Assembly: GCF_028288185.1 (NCBI RefSeq)
Contig: NZ_JAQBOF010000031.1
Coordinates: 62,001 to 126,000 of the forward strand
Direction of reading: 5' to 3'
DNA from: Mucilaginibacter sp.
GTDB lineage: Bacteria; Bacteroidota; Bacteroidia; Sphingobacteriales; Sphingobacteriaceae
Length of the DNA: 64,000 nt
In this document: positions 35,989 through 43,712 of the stretch, piece by piece
How positions within the stretch are numbered: the first letter of the stretch is position 1
Layout of the letters: each line of letters starts with the position of its first letter
The notes under the pieces: model-generated
Seen by the model: only the letters and a program-made list of their open reading frames with translations
What the model was told of the DNA's origin: nothing
Database searches by the model: none
Program-made: the position numbers and the translations under genes

Positions 35989-38280
35989 TTGGATTATTTA
36001 GAGGGATTAAACCCCGAGCAGCAGGCGGCAGTTAAACAAATAAAGGGACCGGTAATGATCATCGCCGGCGCAGGTTCGGGCAAAACCCGAGTTATAACCT
36101 ATCGTGTTGCTCACCTGATCCGCAACGGGGTAGATTCGTTTAACATCCTTGTGCTAACCTTTACCAACAAGGCCTCGCGCGAAATGCGTGAACGTATAAC
36201 CCACCTGGTTGGCCCCGAAGCCAAGAACATTTGGATGGGTACCTTCCACTCTGTTTTTTCTAAGATATTACGGGTTGAGGCCGATAAGATAGGCTACCCT
36301 AACAACTTTACCATTTACGATACCGATGACAGCAAAAGTGTTATCCGCGCTATTTTAAAAGAGATGAGCCTGGATGATAAGCTGTACAGTGTAAACTTTG
36401 TTTTAAACCGTATATCGGCTGCGAAAAATAACCTGGTATCATGGATGGAATATCAAAAAAACGACCAGATACAGGCCGATGATATATCAAGCAATCGTCC
36501 AATGCTGGGAGCCATATACCAAACCTATGCACAACGCTGTTACCGCGCCGGCGCTATGGACTTTGACGATCTGTTGTTTAAAACCAACGAACTGTTAAAG
36601 CAATATCCCGATGTATTAAACAAATATCAGCACAAGTTTAAATACCTGATGGTGGACGAGTATCAGGATACCAACTTCTCGCAATACCTGATCGTAAAAA
36701 AACTAGCAGCTGTTAATGAGAATATTTGTGTGGTGGGCGATGATGCGCAAAGTATCTATGCTTTCCGTGGCGCAAACATCCAAAACATATTAAATTTTGA
36801 GAAGGATTACCCTGATCTGAAAATATTTAAGCTGGAGCAAAATTACCGCTCTACCCAAAACATTGTAAATGTGGCCAATAGCATCATCGCTAATAATAAG
36901 GAGCAGCTTAAAAAGAATGTGTTTTCTGAGAAAGAAAGCGGCGATAAAATAAAAGTGATGCGCGCTTTCAGCGATAACGAAGAAGGCAAACTCGTTGCCG
37001 AAGCCATTATGCATGAGCGTACCACCAAAGGTTTGCGGTGGCATGATTTTGCGATATTGTACCGCACCAATGCGCAGTCGCGCTCTATGGAGGAGGCCTT
37101 GCGTAAATTGGGAACGCCTTATAAAATATATGGCGGCCTCTCCTTCTATCAGCGTAAAGAAATTAAGGATCTAATAGCTTATTTCAGGCTTACTTTTAAT
37201 CCTAATGATGAGGAAGCTTTAAAGCGTGTTATTAACTATCCACGCCGTGGCATTGGCGATACTACTATTGATAAGATCATAGTTTCTGCTGATCAGAATA
37301 GTGTAACACCATGGGAAGTGATACTTGCCCCCGATAAATATTTAGAGGGACGTATATCTGCCTCTGTTACAGGCTTTGCCGTTATGATACAGAGCTTCCA
37401 GGTGCTTACTAAAACACAAAGTGCCTACGAGGCTGCTTTATACATTGCACAGCATTCGGGCCTTTTAAAAGATTTGTACGAGGATAAATCTATAGAGGGA
37501 CTTAACCGTTACGAAAACATCCAGGAGCTGTTAAACGGTATTAAAGAGTTTAGTGAGCGTGAGGATCTGGAAGAAAAAGGCCTTGATGTTTTTATGCAGG
37601 ATATTGCCCTGCTCACCAATGATGATAACGACAAGAATAAAGACGCGGACACGGTATCTTTAATGACCATACACTCGTCTAAAGGATTAGAGTTCCCTCA
37701 GGTTTATGTGGTGGGATTGGAGGAGAACCTGTTCCCCTCACAAATGGCGCTTAACTCGCGCACCGACCTGGAAGAAGAGCGCCGTTTGTTTTACGTAGCC
37801 ATAACCCGTGCAGAGAATAAGCTATCATTAAGCTATGCTACTTCGCGCTTTAAATTTGGGACGTTAATCAGCTGTGAGCCCAGTCGTTTTTTAGATGAGA
37901 TAGACGCGCAATACCTGGAGCTTGATTTTACTGCAAGACCGGTTAATAATGTAGGCAGCCTTAATTATGATGATGAACGTTCTGCCTGGAGCCGTACGGA
38001 TAATAAATTCTCGAAACCTAAGCCTAAAACAGCCACATCGGCACCGGTAAAAACAACTTCTATATTGGCTAAGGCGCATGTGCCATCAGTCGGCTTTGCC
38101 CCATCTGATACCTCAAACCTACAAGTAGGTATGGAAGTAGAACATGAGCGCTTTGGTTTTGGCAAAGTATTAAGTATGGAAGGCAACAAGCCTGATATTA
38201 AAGCAACTATTTTCTTTAAAGAAATTGGCCAAAAGCAATTGTTGTTAAAGTTTGCAAAACTTAGTATTATAAACCAATAA
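35989..38280 (+). CDS. UvrD/PcrA-type superfamily 1 DNA helicase
   Basis: 763 residues. Motif I AGAGSGKTRV, motif Ia VLTFTNKASREM, motif II LMVDEYQDTN, motif III VVGDDAQSIYAFRGA, motif IV LEQNYRST, motif V MTIHSSKGLEFPQVYVVG and motif VI RRLFYVAITRA are all present. The C-terminal tail has a PcrA-like VGMEVEHERFGFGKVLSMEG Tudor-like domain that contacts RNA polymerase in PcrA. The start is TTG at 35989, preceded by an AGAGGGA stretch. Role: nucleotide excision repair and clearing of replication conflicts. Confidence 0.93.
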   Translation: MDYLEGLNPEQQAAVKQIKGPVMIIAGAGSGKTRVITYRVAHLIRNGVDSFNILVLTFTNKASREMRERITHLVGPEAKNIWMGTFHSVFSKILRVEADKIGYPNNFTIYDTDDSKSVIRAILKEMSLDDKLYSVNFVLNRISAAKNNLVSWMEYQKNDQIQADDISSNRPMLGAIYQTYAQRCYRAGAMDFDDLLFKTNELLKQYPDVLNKYQHKFKYLMVDEYQDTNFSQYLIVKKLAAVNENICVVGDDAQSIYAFRGANIQNILNFEKDYPDLKIFKLEQNYRSTQNIVNVANSIIANNKEQLKKNVFSEKESGDKIKVMRAFSDNEEGKLVAEAIMHERTTKGLRWHDFAILYRTNAQSRSMEEALRKLGTPYKIYGGLSFYQRKEIKDLIAYFRLTFNPNDEEALKRVINYPRRGIGDTTIDKIIVSADQNSVTPWEVILAPDKYLEGRISASVTGFAVMIQSFQVLTKTQSAYEAALYIAQHSGLLKDLYEDKSIEGLNRYENIQELLNGIKEFSEREDLEEKGLDVFMQDIALLTNDDNDKNKDADTVSLMTIHSSKGLEFPQVYVVGLEENLFPSQMALNSRTDLEEERRLFYVAITRAENKLSLSYATSRFKFGTLISCEPSRFLDEIDAQYLELDFTARPVNNVGSLNYDDERSAWSRTDNKFSKPKPKTATSAPVKTTSILAKAHVPSVGFAPSDTSNLQVGMEVEHERFGFGKVLSMEGNKPDIKATIFFKEIGQKQLLLKFAKLSIINQ

Positions 38281-38429
38281 TTAATAATATACCCCACTTT
38301 TCGGGGATGAAATTCCCCAATTAAATCTACAGTTAATTAAAATTTTAAAGATTTATAGGTAATATCGGCATGGCATATAAATTGGTTAGGTAATAGTGAC
38401 CCTTTACCCCAACATTAATTTATACTGAA

Positions 38430-38801
38430 ATGAACGACAACTCAAAAAAGAAAACAAACAAAACTATAGGCAAGAACATTCGTACCTTTCGTCATCAGCA
38501 TGGATGGAGCCAGGAGGACGTGGCTAATCGTTTAGGAATTTCTATTCCAGCTTTTTCAAAAATTGAAACTGGCGTGACTGATATCAACCTATCAAGGTTA
38601 GAACAAATTGCTAATATTTATGAGATTGATGTTGTACAAATTTTGGCGATGGATGCTGAAGAGGTAGAACAGCAGCCTTCTAACCTAAGCATTGTGCAGA
38701 AAAAATTGCTTGACCGCGAAGCAGAGATAGTTATCCTACAGCGTAAAATGATATTACTTTATGAAGAGTTACGTAATATCCAAACACCTGCTCATGCCTA
38801 A
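38430..38801 (+). CDS. XRE-family transcriptional regulator with coiled-coil tail
   Basis: 123 residues. The helix-turn-helix NIRTFRHQHGWSQEDVANRLGISIPAFSKIETG covers about 13-65; the rest (KKLLDREAEIVILQRKMILLYEEL) is a predicted coiled coil for dimerisation. This compact HTH plus coiled-coil form is common in Sphingobacteriaceae, and its targets are unknown. It lies upstream of the peptide-cluster region and could regulate it, but there is no direct evidence. Confidence 0.85.
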   Translation: MNDNSKKKTNKTIGKNIRTFRHQHGWSQEDVANRLGISIPAFSKIETGVTDINLSRLEQIANIYEIDVVQILAMDAEEVEQQPSNLSIVQKKLLDREAEIVILQRKMILLYEELRNIQTPAHA

Positions 38802-38850
38802 TTGGGCAAACGTTCAATAAAGGCGACACTTTTTATGCCACAAATAACAG

Positions 38851-38896
38851 CCGATACTTAAATAATTTATTCTCGATTAAAGTATTTAAGTATCGG
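38851..38896. repeat. 14-base inverted repeat
   Basis: CCGATACTTAAATA (38851-38864) and its exact complement (38883-38896) with an 18-base loop, between the XRE gene and the hypothetical gene at 38994. It could be a terminator or an operator. Confidence 0.55.
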
Positions 38897-38993
38897 TTAA
38901 TTAAAATCAATAACAAGAAAACAAAACCTCATTATTGTTCAACAATAGCTGTTTGGAGTAAAAATTGCAACTACCATTACAAATACATTTGTT

Positions 38994-39281
38994 ATGTCGA
39001 ACTACTTAATAGCAATATCAGAAACCCAAAACGCATCAGCAGCTACAATTCATGATTCGAAAAGTAAATTGAAGGTAAAAGCATTTGACCTGGTGAGGCC
39101 CACATTTAAGCCTCGCAAAGGCGAAGTAAGATTTTTTGTAACAGCAGGTAAGAAAACCCTGGCTTTTGAAACTGAGGGCTATAAAAAGCACCGCCAGTTA
39201 TTAATTTTACAAATGATATCGTGGTATTGTATGTACATGGGCTTATTTGAAGCACAGATCCATGCGACACTTCCTGTATAG
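38994..39281 (+). CDS. Hypothetical small protein
   Basis: 95 residues. Starts MSNYLIAISETQNASA; basic middle (KLKVKAFDLVRPTFKPRKGEV) and a hydrophobic C-terminal stretch (LLILQMISWYCMYMGLF) that may be a buried helix. No family recognised. It ends seven bases before the convergent TPR sensor gene. Confidence 0.5.
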   Translation: MSNYLIAISETQNASAATIHDSKSKLKVKAFDLVRPTFKPRKGEVRFFVTAGKKTLAFETEGYKKHRQLLILQMISWYCMYMGLFEAQIHATLPV

Positions 39282-39287
39282 AAATAT

Positions 39288-40715
39288 CTAGAAACCGGTT
39301 TTACCGGGATCATGCAGCATATCGCTCATTTCAATGATCTTTTCATCAATTTCTGATACGCATTTATCCATCATATTAATACATTCTAACTGGCCAACCA
39401 ACCCTTCTTTTTCCAAATTCATCAGACCTTTTAGGGTAGCTATAGGGCCGCGTATCTGGTGCGATAAGTAAGATGAGTATTCTGAAAGTTTTTTGTTTTT
39501 AACCTGCAGATCCCTCGTTCGTTCGTCGATGATCTCTTCCAGGTGGTGGTTAATACGATCCAGGTTATCCTTTTGTCTGGATATTTCGCTGTTTAATACC
39601 TGTAATTGCGAGTTTGTTGTGGCTTTGCGTTTTACACTTCCAACCAATAAAACAATAACAATTAGCAATAAGCCTGCTACAACAGTTACCGACCAAAAAA
39701 TGACCCTTGAAATTTCTGCATTTTTTTTCATTTCTGCTGTCTTTTCAATGCGTTTTTGTTCCTGCTGCAAAAAATTAAGCTTGGTCGAAACGTTTGATTT
39801 ATAACCTGTACTGTCGGCTCTATATATATCTATTAAATACTCTAATGCTTTTTCATAGTTTTTACGTCTCCGTTCCAATTCATAAGCAGAGTGTTTATAA
39901 TCATAAATATCCTTTTGGTTATTTATAATAGTTGCATAGGTTTTACCTTCCTTTATATATTTCTCGGCCTCGTTAAAATTACTTTCGGCTAAGTAAATAT
40001 CAGTCAGCGTCATGTTTATGGTGGCCACGTTTACATTCATATCCATGCTTTTTGCCCTACTGTTGGCCACTAAAAGCAGGTTCTTAGCTTTTGCGTAATC
40101 ATGCAAAAAATAATGTATAACCCCCAAATCCTGTAAGCACTGTACTAACTGAACCGGGTCTTTTAATTCGGTAAATAATTCAAAACTTTTTTCATAATAG
40201 GATAAAGCATTATTATACATGTTTTTCCGATTATAAATGTTGCCTATATTTAGGTATAAAGAGGCAATAAGCTGTTTATCTTTTAATTTTTCGGCGATAT
40301 TTTTGGCATTTTTAAAATACTCCAGAGCTTTATCATAATCAACCATTTGGTAAAGGTTACCTATGTTATTGTATACCTTAGCCTTACCACGTTCATCGCT
40401 TAATTTTTCGTATTGAGCTAATGCATCAAAATATCTGTTTAAAGCACTGTCAGGCCTGTTTAGATAATACTCACCAATACCTTTAATTCTATAAGACTCT
40501 GCTATCCCTCTTGTATAGCCAATTGACAAGGCTATTTTTAATGCTTTTTCTGCATCATCCACAGTTTCCTGCGGATGAGTTAACCTGTTATCGTATCCGT
40601 TTTTATTTAACGAAATAACTTGACTGGTATCTTTTCCTGTAACATCCTTTGAATCATTTGCGTGCACGTTAAATGAAACCAATATCAAAAGAAGAATTGA
40701 GCAAGTTTTTCTCAT
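39288..40715 (-). CDS. TPR sensor protein with HisKA segment but no ATPase domain
   Basis: 475 residues. A signal peptide (ILLLILVSFNVHA) is followed by six or so tetratricopeptide repeats (about 55-310; e.g. AKVYNNIGNLYQMVDYDKAL, ASLYLNIGNIYNRKNMYNNA), then one membrane helix (VIFWSVTVVAGLLLIVIVLL), a coiled coil and a dimerisation segment with YSSYLSHQIRGPIATLKGL. H419 sits where the phospho-histidine of kinases is. The protein ends about 55 residues later, so the HATPase domain is missing. The TPR domain would face the periplasm. The next genes, divergent and 385 bases away, encode the small secreted peptides. Confidence 0.85.
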   Translation of the reverse strand: MRKTCSILLLILVSFNVHANDSKDVTGKDTSQVISLNKNGYDNRLTHPQETVDDAEKALKIALSIGYTRGIAESYRIKGIGEYYLNRPDSALNRYFDALAQYEKLSDERGKAKVYNNIGNLYQMVDYDKALEYFKNAKNIAEKLKDKQLIASLYLNIGNIYNRKNMYNNALSYYEKSFELFTELKDPVQLVQCLQDLGVIHYFLHDYAKAKNLLLVANSRAKSMDMNVNVATINMTLTDIYLAESNFNEAEKYIKEGKTYATIINNQKDIYDYKHSAYELERRRKNYEKALEYLIDIYRADSTGYKSNVSTKLNFLQQEQKRIEKTAEMKKNAEISRVIFWSVTVVAGLLLIVIVLLVGSVKRKATTNSQLQVLNSEISRQKDNLDRINHHLEEIIDERTRDLQVKNKKLSEYSSYLSHQIRGPIATLKGLMNLEKEGLVGQLECINMMDKCVSEIDEKIIEMSDMLHDPGKTGF

Positions 40716-41100
40716 TTAGCCCTTGTTACGTTTTTAATTATGGTGAAAGTTATAAATAATACATTATATATTTTCTATTCCGTAAAAAAAGTATTGTTTT
40801 GTGTTAAAAAAAAAATTCACGATTGCTTGGTAATTACTAAAACATACTTATATTTGCTTTGGTAAGTGTTTGAATATCAAATTGGTATCAACACATATTA
40901 TAAATAGAGTTATTCATTAAATAAAAAAATATAGGGAAAATAAAAAGGGACACGTAAGGAAAAACACCAGTTAAAAGGCCAACAGAAACGCCATAGTTGC
41001 AAATGCAAAATATATAAATATGCAATTATCATTAACTAATAGTTAACGCTTATAACCTTTGTATTATTTACTTTAGTATAAACTTAAAAAAATAATTATC
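40716..41100. other. Divergent regulatory region between the TPR sensor and the peptide genes
   Basis: 385 bases, very AT-rich, with no protein gene found on either strand. It holds a consensus-like promoter (40827-40856) reading toward the peptide genes, leaving a transcript leader of about 240 bases, and the upstream side of the TPR gene. Confidence 0.55.
40827..40856 (+). promoter_or_regulatory. Bacteroidota promoter reading into the peptide cluster
   Basis: TTG at 40827-40829, a 19-base spacer and TATATTTG at 40849-40856 match the Bacteroidota consensus exactly. Transcription would start near 40863, about 240 bases before the first peptide gene. Confidence 0.55.
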
Positions 41101-41247
41101 ATGAAAAATTTCATCTATACAGCAGTTATCATTCTGTCCTTAGGCATCCTTACTTCATGTACTAAAAAGGATAATATCCGGACAAGTTTGACGGTTTTTC
41201 ATAACAATCCATTTTCTGTAAGAAGCATTTTGGCAACTGCAGACTAA
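41101..41247 (+). CDS. Small lipoprotein ending in LATAD, cluster gene 1
   Basis: 48 residues. Starts MKNFIYTAVIILSLGILTSC, a lipoprotein signal with cysteine at residue 20 (lipobox LTSC). The short mature part is TKKDNIRTSLTVFHNN and PFSVRSILATAD. The last five residues, Leu-Ala-Thr-Ala-Asp, match the end of the next gene and of the last gene in the run, and the repeat core of the three between. First of six tandem genes on the same strand, 24 to 73 bases apart, with no terminator between them. Function unknown. Confidence 0.7.
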   Translation: MKNFIYTAVIILSLGILTSCTKKDNIRTSLTVFHNNPFSVRSILATAD

Positions 41248-41302
41248 TTAAGAATAAAACAATTATCAGTTTAATTATTAAAAAATATTAAAAATAAATA
41301 TC

Positions 41303-41449
41303 ATGTTAAAAGTAATCCTAACAGCAGCAATCGTTTTATCAGTAGGTATATTATCACTGTTAAAAACTACAACTCCGTCAAAATCATCAACAGTTAGCAT
41401 TGAAAAGTTGATGGTCGACAACAGAACAGTTTTAGCTACTGCCGACTAA
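41303..41449 (+). CDS. Small exported protein ending in LATAD, cluster gene 2
   Basis: 48 residues. An N-terminal hydrophobic segment (MLKVILTAAIVLSVGILSLL) acts as a signal peptide or anchor; the rest is KTTTPSKSSTVSIEKLMVD and NRTVLATAD. It has the same length as gene 1 and the same last five residues although the bodies are unrelated. The LATAD codons differ from those of gene 1, so the match is kept at protein level. Function unknown. Confidence 0.7.
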   Translation: MLKVILTAAIVLSVGILSLLKTTTPSKSSTVSIEKLMVDNRTVLATAD

Positions 41450-41522
41450 TCATCTATTTATTATACTATCAATAAATATTATATATCAACAACAGAATCA
41501 AAAAATTATAACATATAAAATC

Positions 41523-41819
41523 ATGAAAAAATTATTTATAGCTACAGCAATTATATTCTCTACAAGTGTTGCATCATTTGCTACTACTACTACTGTTAAA
41601 GGTGATAAAAACAACCTGGCTACTGCTGACAGAAACGGCGACAAAAACAATTTGGCTACTGCCGACAGAGCTGGTGATAAAAATAATTTGGCTACTGCTG
41701 ATAGAAATGGTGATAAAAATAATTTGGCTACCGCTGACAGAAATGGCGACAAAAACAATTTAGCTACTGCTGACAGAGCTGGTGATAAAAACAACTTGGC
41801 TACTGCTGACAGATTCTAA
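41523..41819 (+). CDS. Secreted repeat peptide, six GDKNNLATADR units, cluster gene 3
   Basis: 98 residues. Signal peptide (MKKLFIATAIIFSTSVASFA) cleaved before TTTTVK, then six 12-residue units GDKNNLATADR followed by N, A, N, N, A and finally F, which ends the protein. Each unit is 36 bases; codons vary between units while residues do not. A basic residue precedes every unit boundary (K before the first, R at the end of each), so a trypsin- or Arg-specific protease could release identical peptides. The pattern also loosely recalls curlin repeats. Long antisense frames are artefacts of the repeat. Confidence 0.8.
   Translation: MKKLFIATAIIFSTSVASFATTTTVKGDKNNLATADRNGDKNNLATADRAGDKNNLATADRNGDKNNLATADRNGDKNNLATADRAGDKNNLATADRF
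41601..41816 (+). repeat. Tandem 36-base coding repeat, six copies
   Basis: Six direct repeats of 36 bases encoding GDKNNLATADR plus one variable residue. Differences between copies are mostly at third codon positions. Confidence 0.9.
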
Positions 41820-41876
41820 TAAAAACACAACATCTAATAAAATAACAGACCCAAAAAAATTATAACATATCACATC

Positions 41877-42170
41877 ATGAAAAAATTATTTATAGCCACA
41901 GCAATTATATTCTCTACAAGTGTTGCATCATTTGCTACTACTACTGTTAAAGGTGATAAAAACAATTTAGCTACCGCTGACAGAGCTGGTGACAAAAATA
42001 ATTTGGCTACCGCCGACAGAGCTGGTGACAAAAATAATTTAGCTACTGCTGACAGAAACGGCGACAAAAACAATTTGGCTACTGCTGACAGAAACGGCGA
42101 CAAAAACAATTTAGCAACAGCTGACAGAGCTGGTGATAAAAACAACTTGGCAACCGCTGACAGATTCTAA
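41877..42170 (+). CDS. Secreted repeat peptide, six GDKNNLATADR units, cluster gene 4
   Basis: 97 residues, nearly the same as gene 3: the same signal peptide, TTTVK, then six units with variable positions A, A, N, N, A and F. The upstream 20 bases (an AAAAAATTATAACATAT-like leader) are also shared with gene 3, so this is a recent tandem duplication of the whole gene. The order of the variable residues differs from gene 3, which points to unit shuffling or independent drift after duplication. Confidence 0.8.
   Translation: MKKLFIATAIIFSTSVASFATTTVKGDKNNLATADRAGDKNNLATADRAGDKNNLATADRNGDKNNLATADRNGDKNNLATADRAGDKNNLATADRF
41952..42167 (+). repeat. Tandem 36-base coding repeat, six copies
   Basis: Second array of the same 36-base unit as at 41601-41816. 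Confidence 0.9.
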
Positions 42171-42225
42171 ACGTAAACTCAATATATAATTATCCCATAT
42201 AATATAAAATATACTATACAAAGTC

Positions 42226-42411
42226 ATGAAAAAATTATTTATAGCCACAGCAATCATATTCTCTACAAGTGTTTCTGCGTCATTTGCTAATACTTTAAAA
42301 GGCGATAAAAACAATTTGGCTACTGCCGATAGAATGGGTGATAAAAATAATTTGGCTACTGCTGACAGAGCTGGCGACAAAAACAACTTAGCAACCGCTG
42401 ACAGATTCTAA
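42226..42411 (+). CDS. Secreted repeat peptide, three GDKNNLATADR units, cluster gene 5
   Basis: 61 residues. Near-identical signal peptide (MKKLFIATAIIFSTSVSASFA), linker NTLK, then three units with variable residues M, A and F. The unit copy number (3 against 6 and 6) shows the array can expand or shrink. All three repeat genes end in the same ADRF. Confidence 0.8.
   Translation: MKKLFIATAIIFSTSVSASFANTLKGDKNNLATADRMGDKNNLATADRAGDKNNLATADRF
42301..42408 (+). repeat. Tandem 36-base coding repeat, three copies
   Basis: Third array of the same unit, three copies. Confidence 0.9.
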
Positions 42412-42435
42412 TCAAGCTATATAAGATAACAGATC

Positions 42436-42603
42436 ATGAAAAAAGCAGCAATAATTGCAGGTATAATTTTAACAACAGGTGTAACAACATTTGCGTTAAC
42501 AAACAAAGCAAACAAAACCGAAGAAGTTAAAGTAAAAATTGAGAATACTGCAAGCAAAACAACTACCGAAAGCGCTAACACTACATTAGCTACTGCTGAC
42601 TAA
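42436..42603 (+). CDS. Small exported protein ending in LATAD, cluster gene 6
   Basis: 55 residues. Signal peptide MKKAAIIAGIILTTGVTTFA, then a charged, threonine-rich body (NKTEEVKVKIENTASKTTT) and the ending NTTLATAD. Like genes 1 and 2 it carries only one LATAD, at the extreme C-terminus. Its stop codon is one base from the end of the convergent SGNH hydrolase gene. Confidence 0.7.
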   Translation: MKKAAIIAGIILTTGVTTFALTNKANKTEEVKVKIENTASKTTTESANTTLATAD

Positions 42604-42604
42604 C

Positions 42605-43555
42605 CTACCGGGTAACAATCATCTTTTTACTCACCAATTGCCCGCCAACCTGCATACTATATATATATATACCCGGGTAAAGATCATTTAAAGGGACGCT
42701 CACGGTACGATAACCCGCATTTTGATAAGAATCATATATTGTCTTAATAAACTTCCCGCTTATATTATATAAATTTATCAGCACCCTTCCCGCTTGCGAC
42801 AAACTAAATCCAATAGTAGTACGATCAATTGAAGGGTTAGGATAATTTTGGTTAAGGCCGATAACCAACAATTTATCTTCGATAGCCTGGTTAATGGCAT
42901 CAAACCACACATAGCTTATTAATTTATACCCCTCCGCATTAGGATGCACATAATCCTGGTATAAAGTAAAATCGCGGCCAAGTGCCCTGTTTATATCTGC
43001 AAGGTATATATTATACTCATGGGCCAATCTTCTATACAGCGCATTTATCTGACTTATATATAAATTAGCAATTTTATATTGCTGATTATTTTGATCATTA
43101 AAAAATTGTATGGTACCAATAATAGGTATTAATTTATTTTTCAATGATGTCTCTATATAATACCGCATATTTTTTTCGGTATCACTAAGTTTAATTTTTT
43201 TGGCGGCTAGTTGCAGTGCGTCATTAGCACCTATAAGAATGATAATAAAGCCTGTACGCCCGGCTATAGCCGCTGGAAATCTCGCTAACCCCTGCGTTGT
43301 TGTTTCACCTGATACACCATTTTTGGTTACAGAAACAATAACCCCTGTATAACAAGCTTCAATATTATTTAAAAGACCTGTTTGGAAAGAAAAGCCGCCC
43401 ACACCTTCAACTGTGCTTGCGCCGAAAGTAGTTACATTAATACTATCCTTACCATAAAATTTGGCCGCGGCACTACAGCTAGGAGCTTGTGCATATCCAG
43501 GCAAAAAGTATATGGAAAAAACAATGGAGAGGAATATTATCTTACGATAACCCAT
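42605..43555 (-). CDS. Secreted SGNH/GDSL hydrolase with type IX sorting domain
   Basis: 316 residues. Signal peptide ending GYAQ; SGNH blocks: nucleophile Ser in TTFGASTVEGVGG, GANDA (block III) and DYVHPNAEGY with the catalytic Asp and His. From about residue 235, NQNYPNPSIDRTTIGFSL to KKMIVTR is a type A C-terminal sorting domain of the type IX (Por) secretion system, so the enzyme is exported to the cell surface or medium. Probable carbohydrate or lipid esterase. It converges on the LATAD peptide cluster. Confidence 0.88.
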   Translation of the reverse strand: MGYRKIIFLSIVFSIYFLPGYAQAPSCSAAAKFYGKDSINVTTFGASTVEGVGGFSFQTGLLNNIEACYTGVIVSVTKNGVSGETTTQGLARFPAAIAGRTGFIIILIGANDALQLAAKKIKLSDTEKNMRYYIETSLKNKLIPIIGTIQFFNDQNNQQYKIANLYISQINALYRRLAHEYNIYLADINRALGRDFTLYQDYVHPNAEGYKLISYVWFDAINQAIEDKLLVIGLNQNYPNPSIDRTTIGFSLSQAGRVLINLYNISGKFIKTIYDSYQNAGYRTVSVPLNDLYPGIYIYSMQVGGQLVSKKMIVTR

Positions 43556-43712
43556 TTATTTAATCGCAATTTAAATTAATTCTACAAATATACTTAAAAA
43601 CGTCCATCAACAACAAGCCTCAATATTAAGTAATTATTAAAAATTTAAAATATGTATATGGTGGTTTTTCTTATTTAAACATGCATTATATTTGCCTTAA
43701 AATTAATTGAAT

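Noticed and set aside
41498..42386. Long antisense frames across the peptide repeats (LSPALSAVAKLF-type repeats)
   Set aside because: They mirror the 36-base coding repeat on the opposite strand, lack export signals and cross gene boundaries. Codon drift fits selection on the plus-strand frame.
41601..42408. CRISPR array
   Set aside because: The repeats are contiguous 36-base coding units without unique spacers, and no cas genes are present.
41101..42603. RiPP (lanthipeptide or graspetide) precursor cluster
   Set aside because: No maturation enzyme, protease-transporter or double-glycine leader is nearby, and the peptides carry Sec or lipoprotein signals instead.
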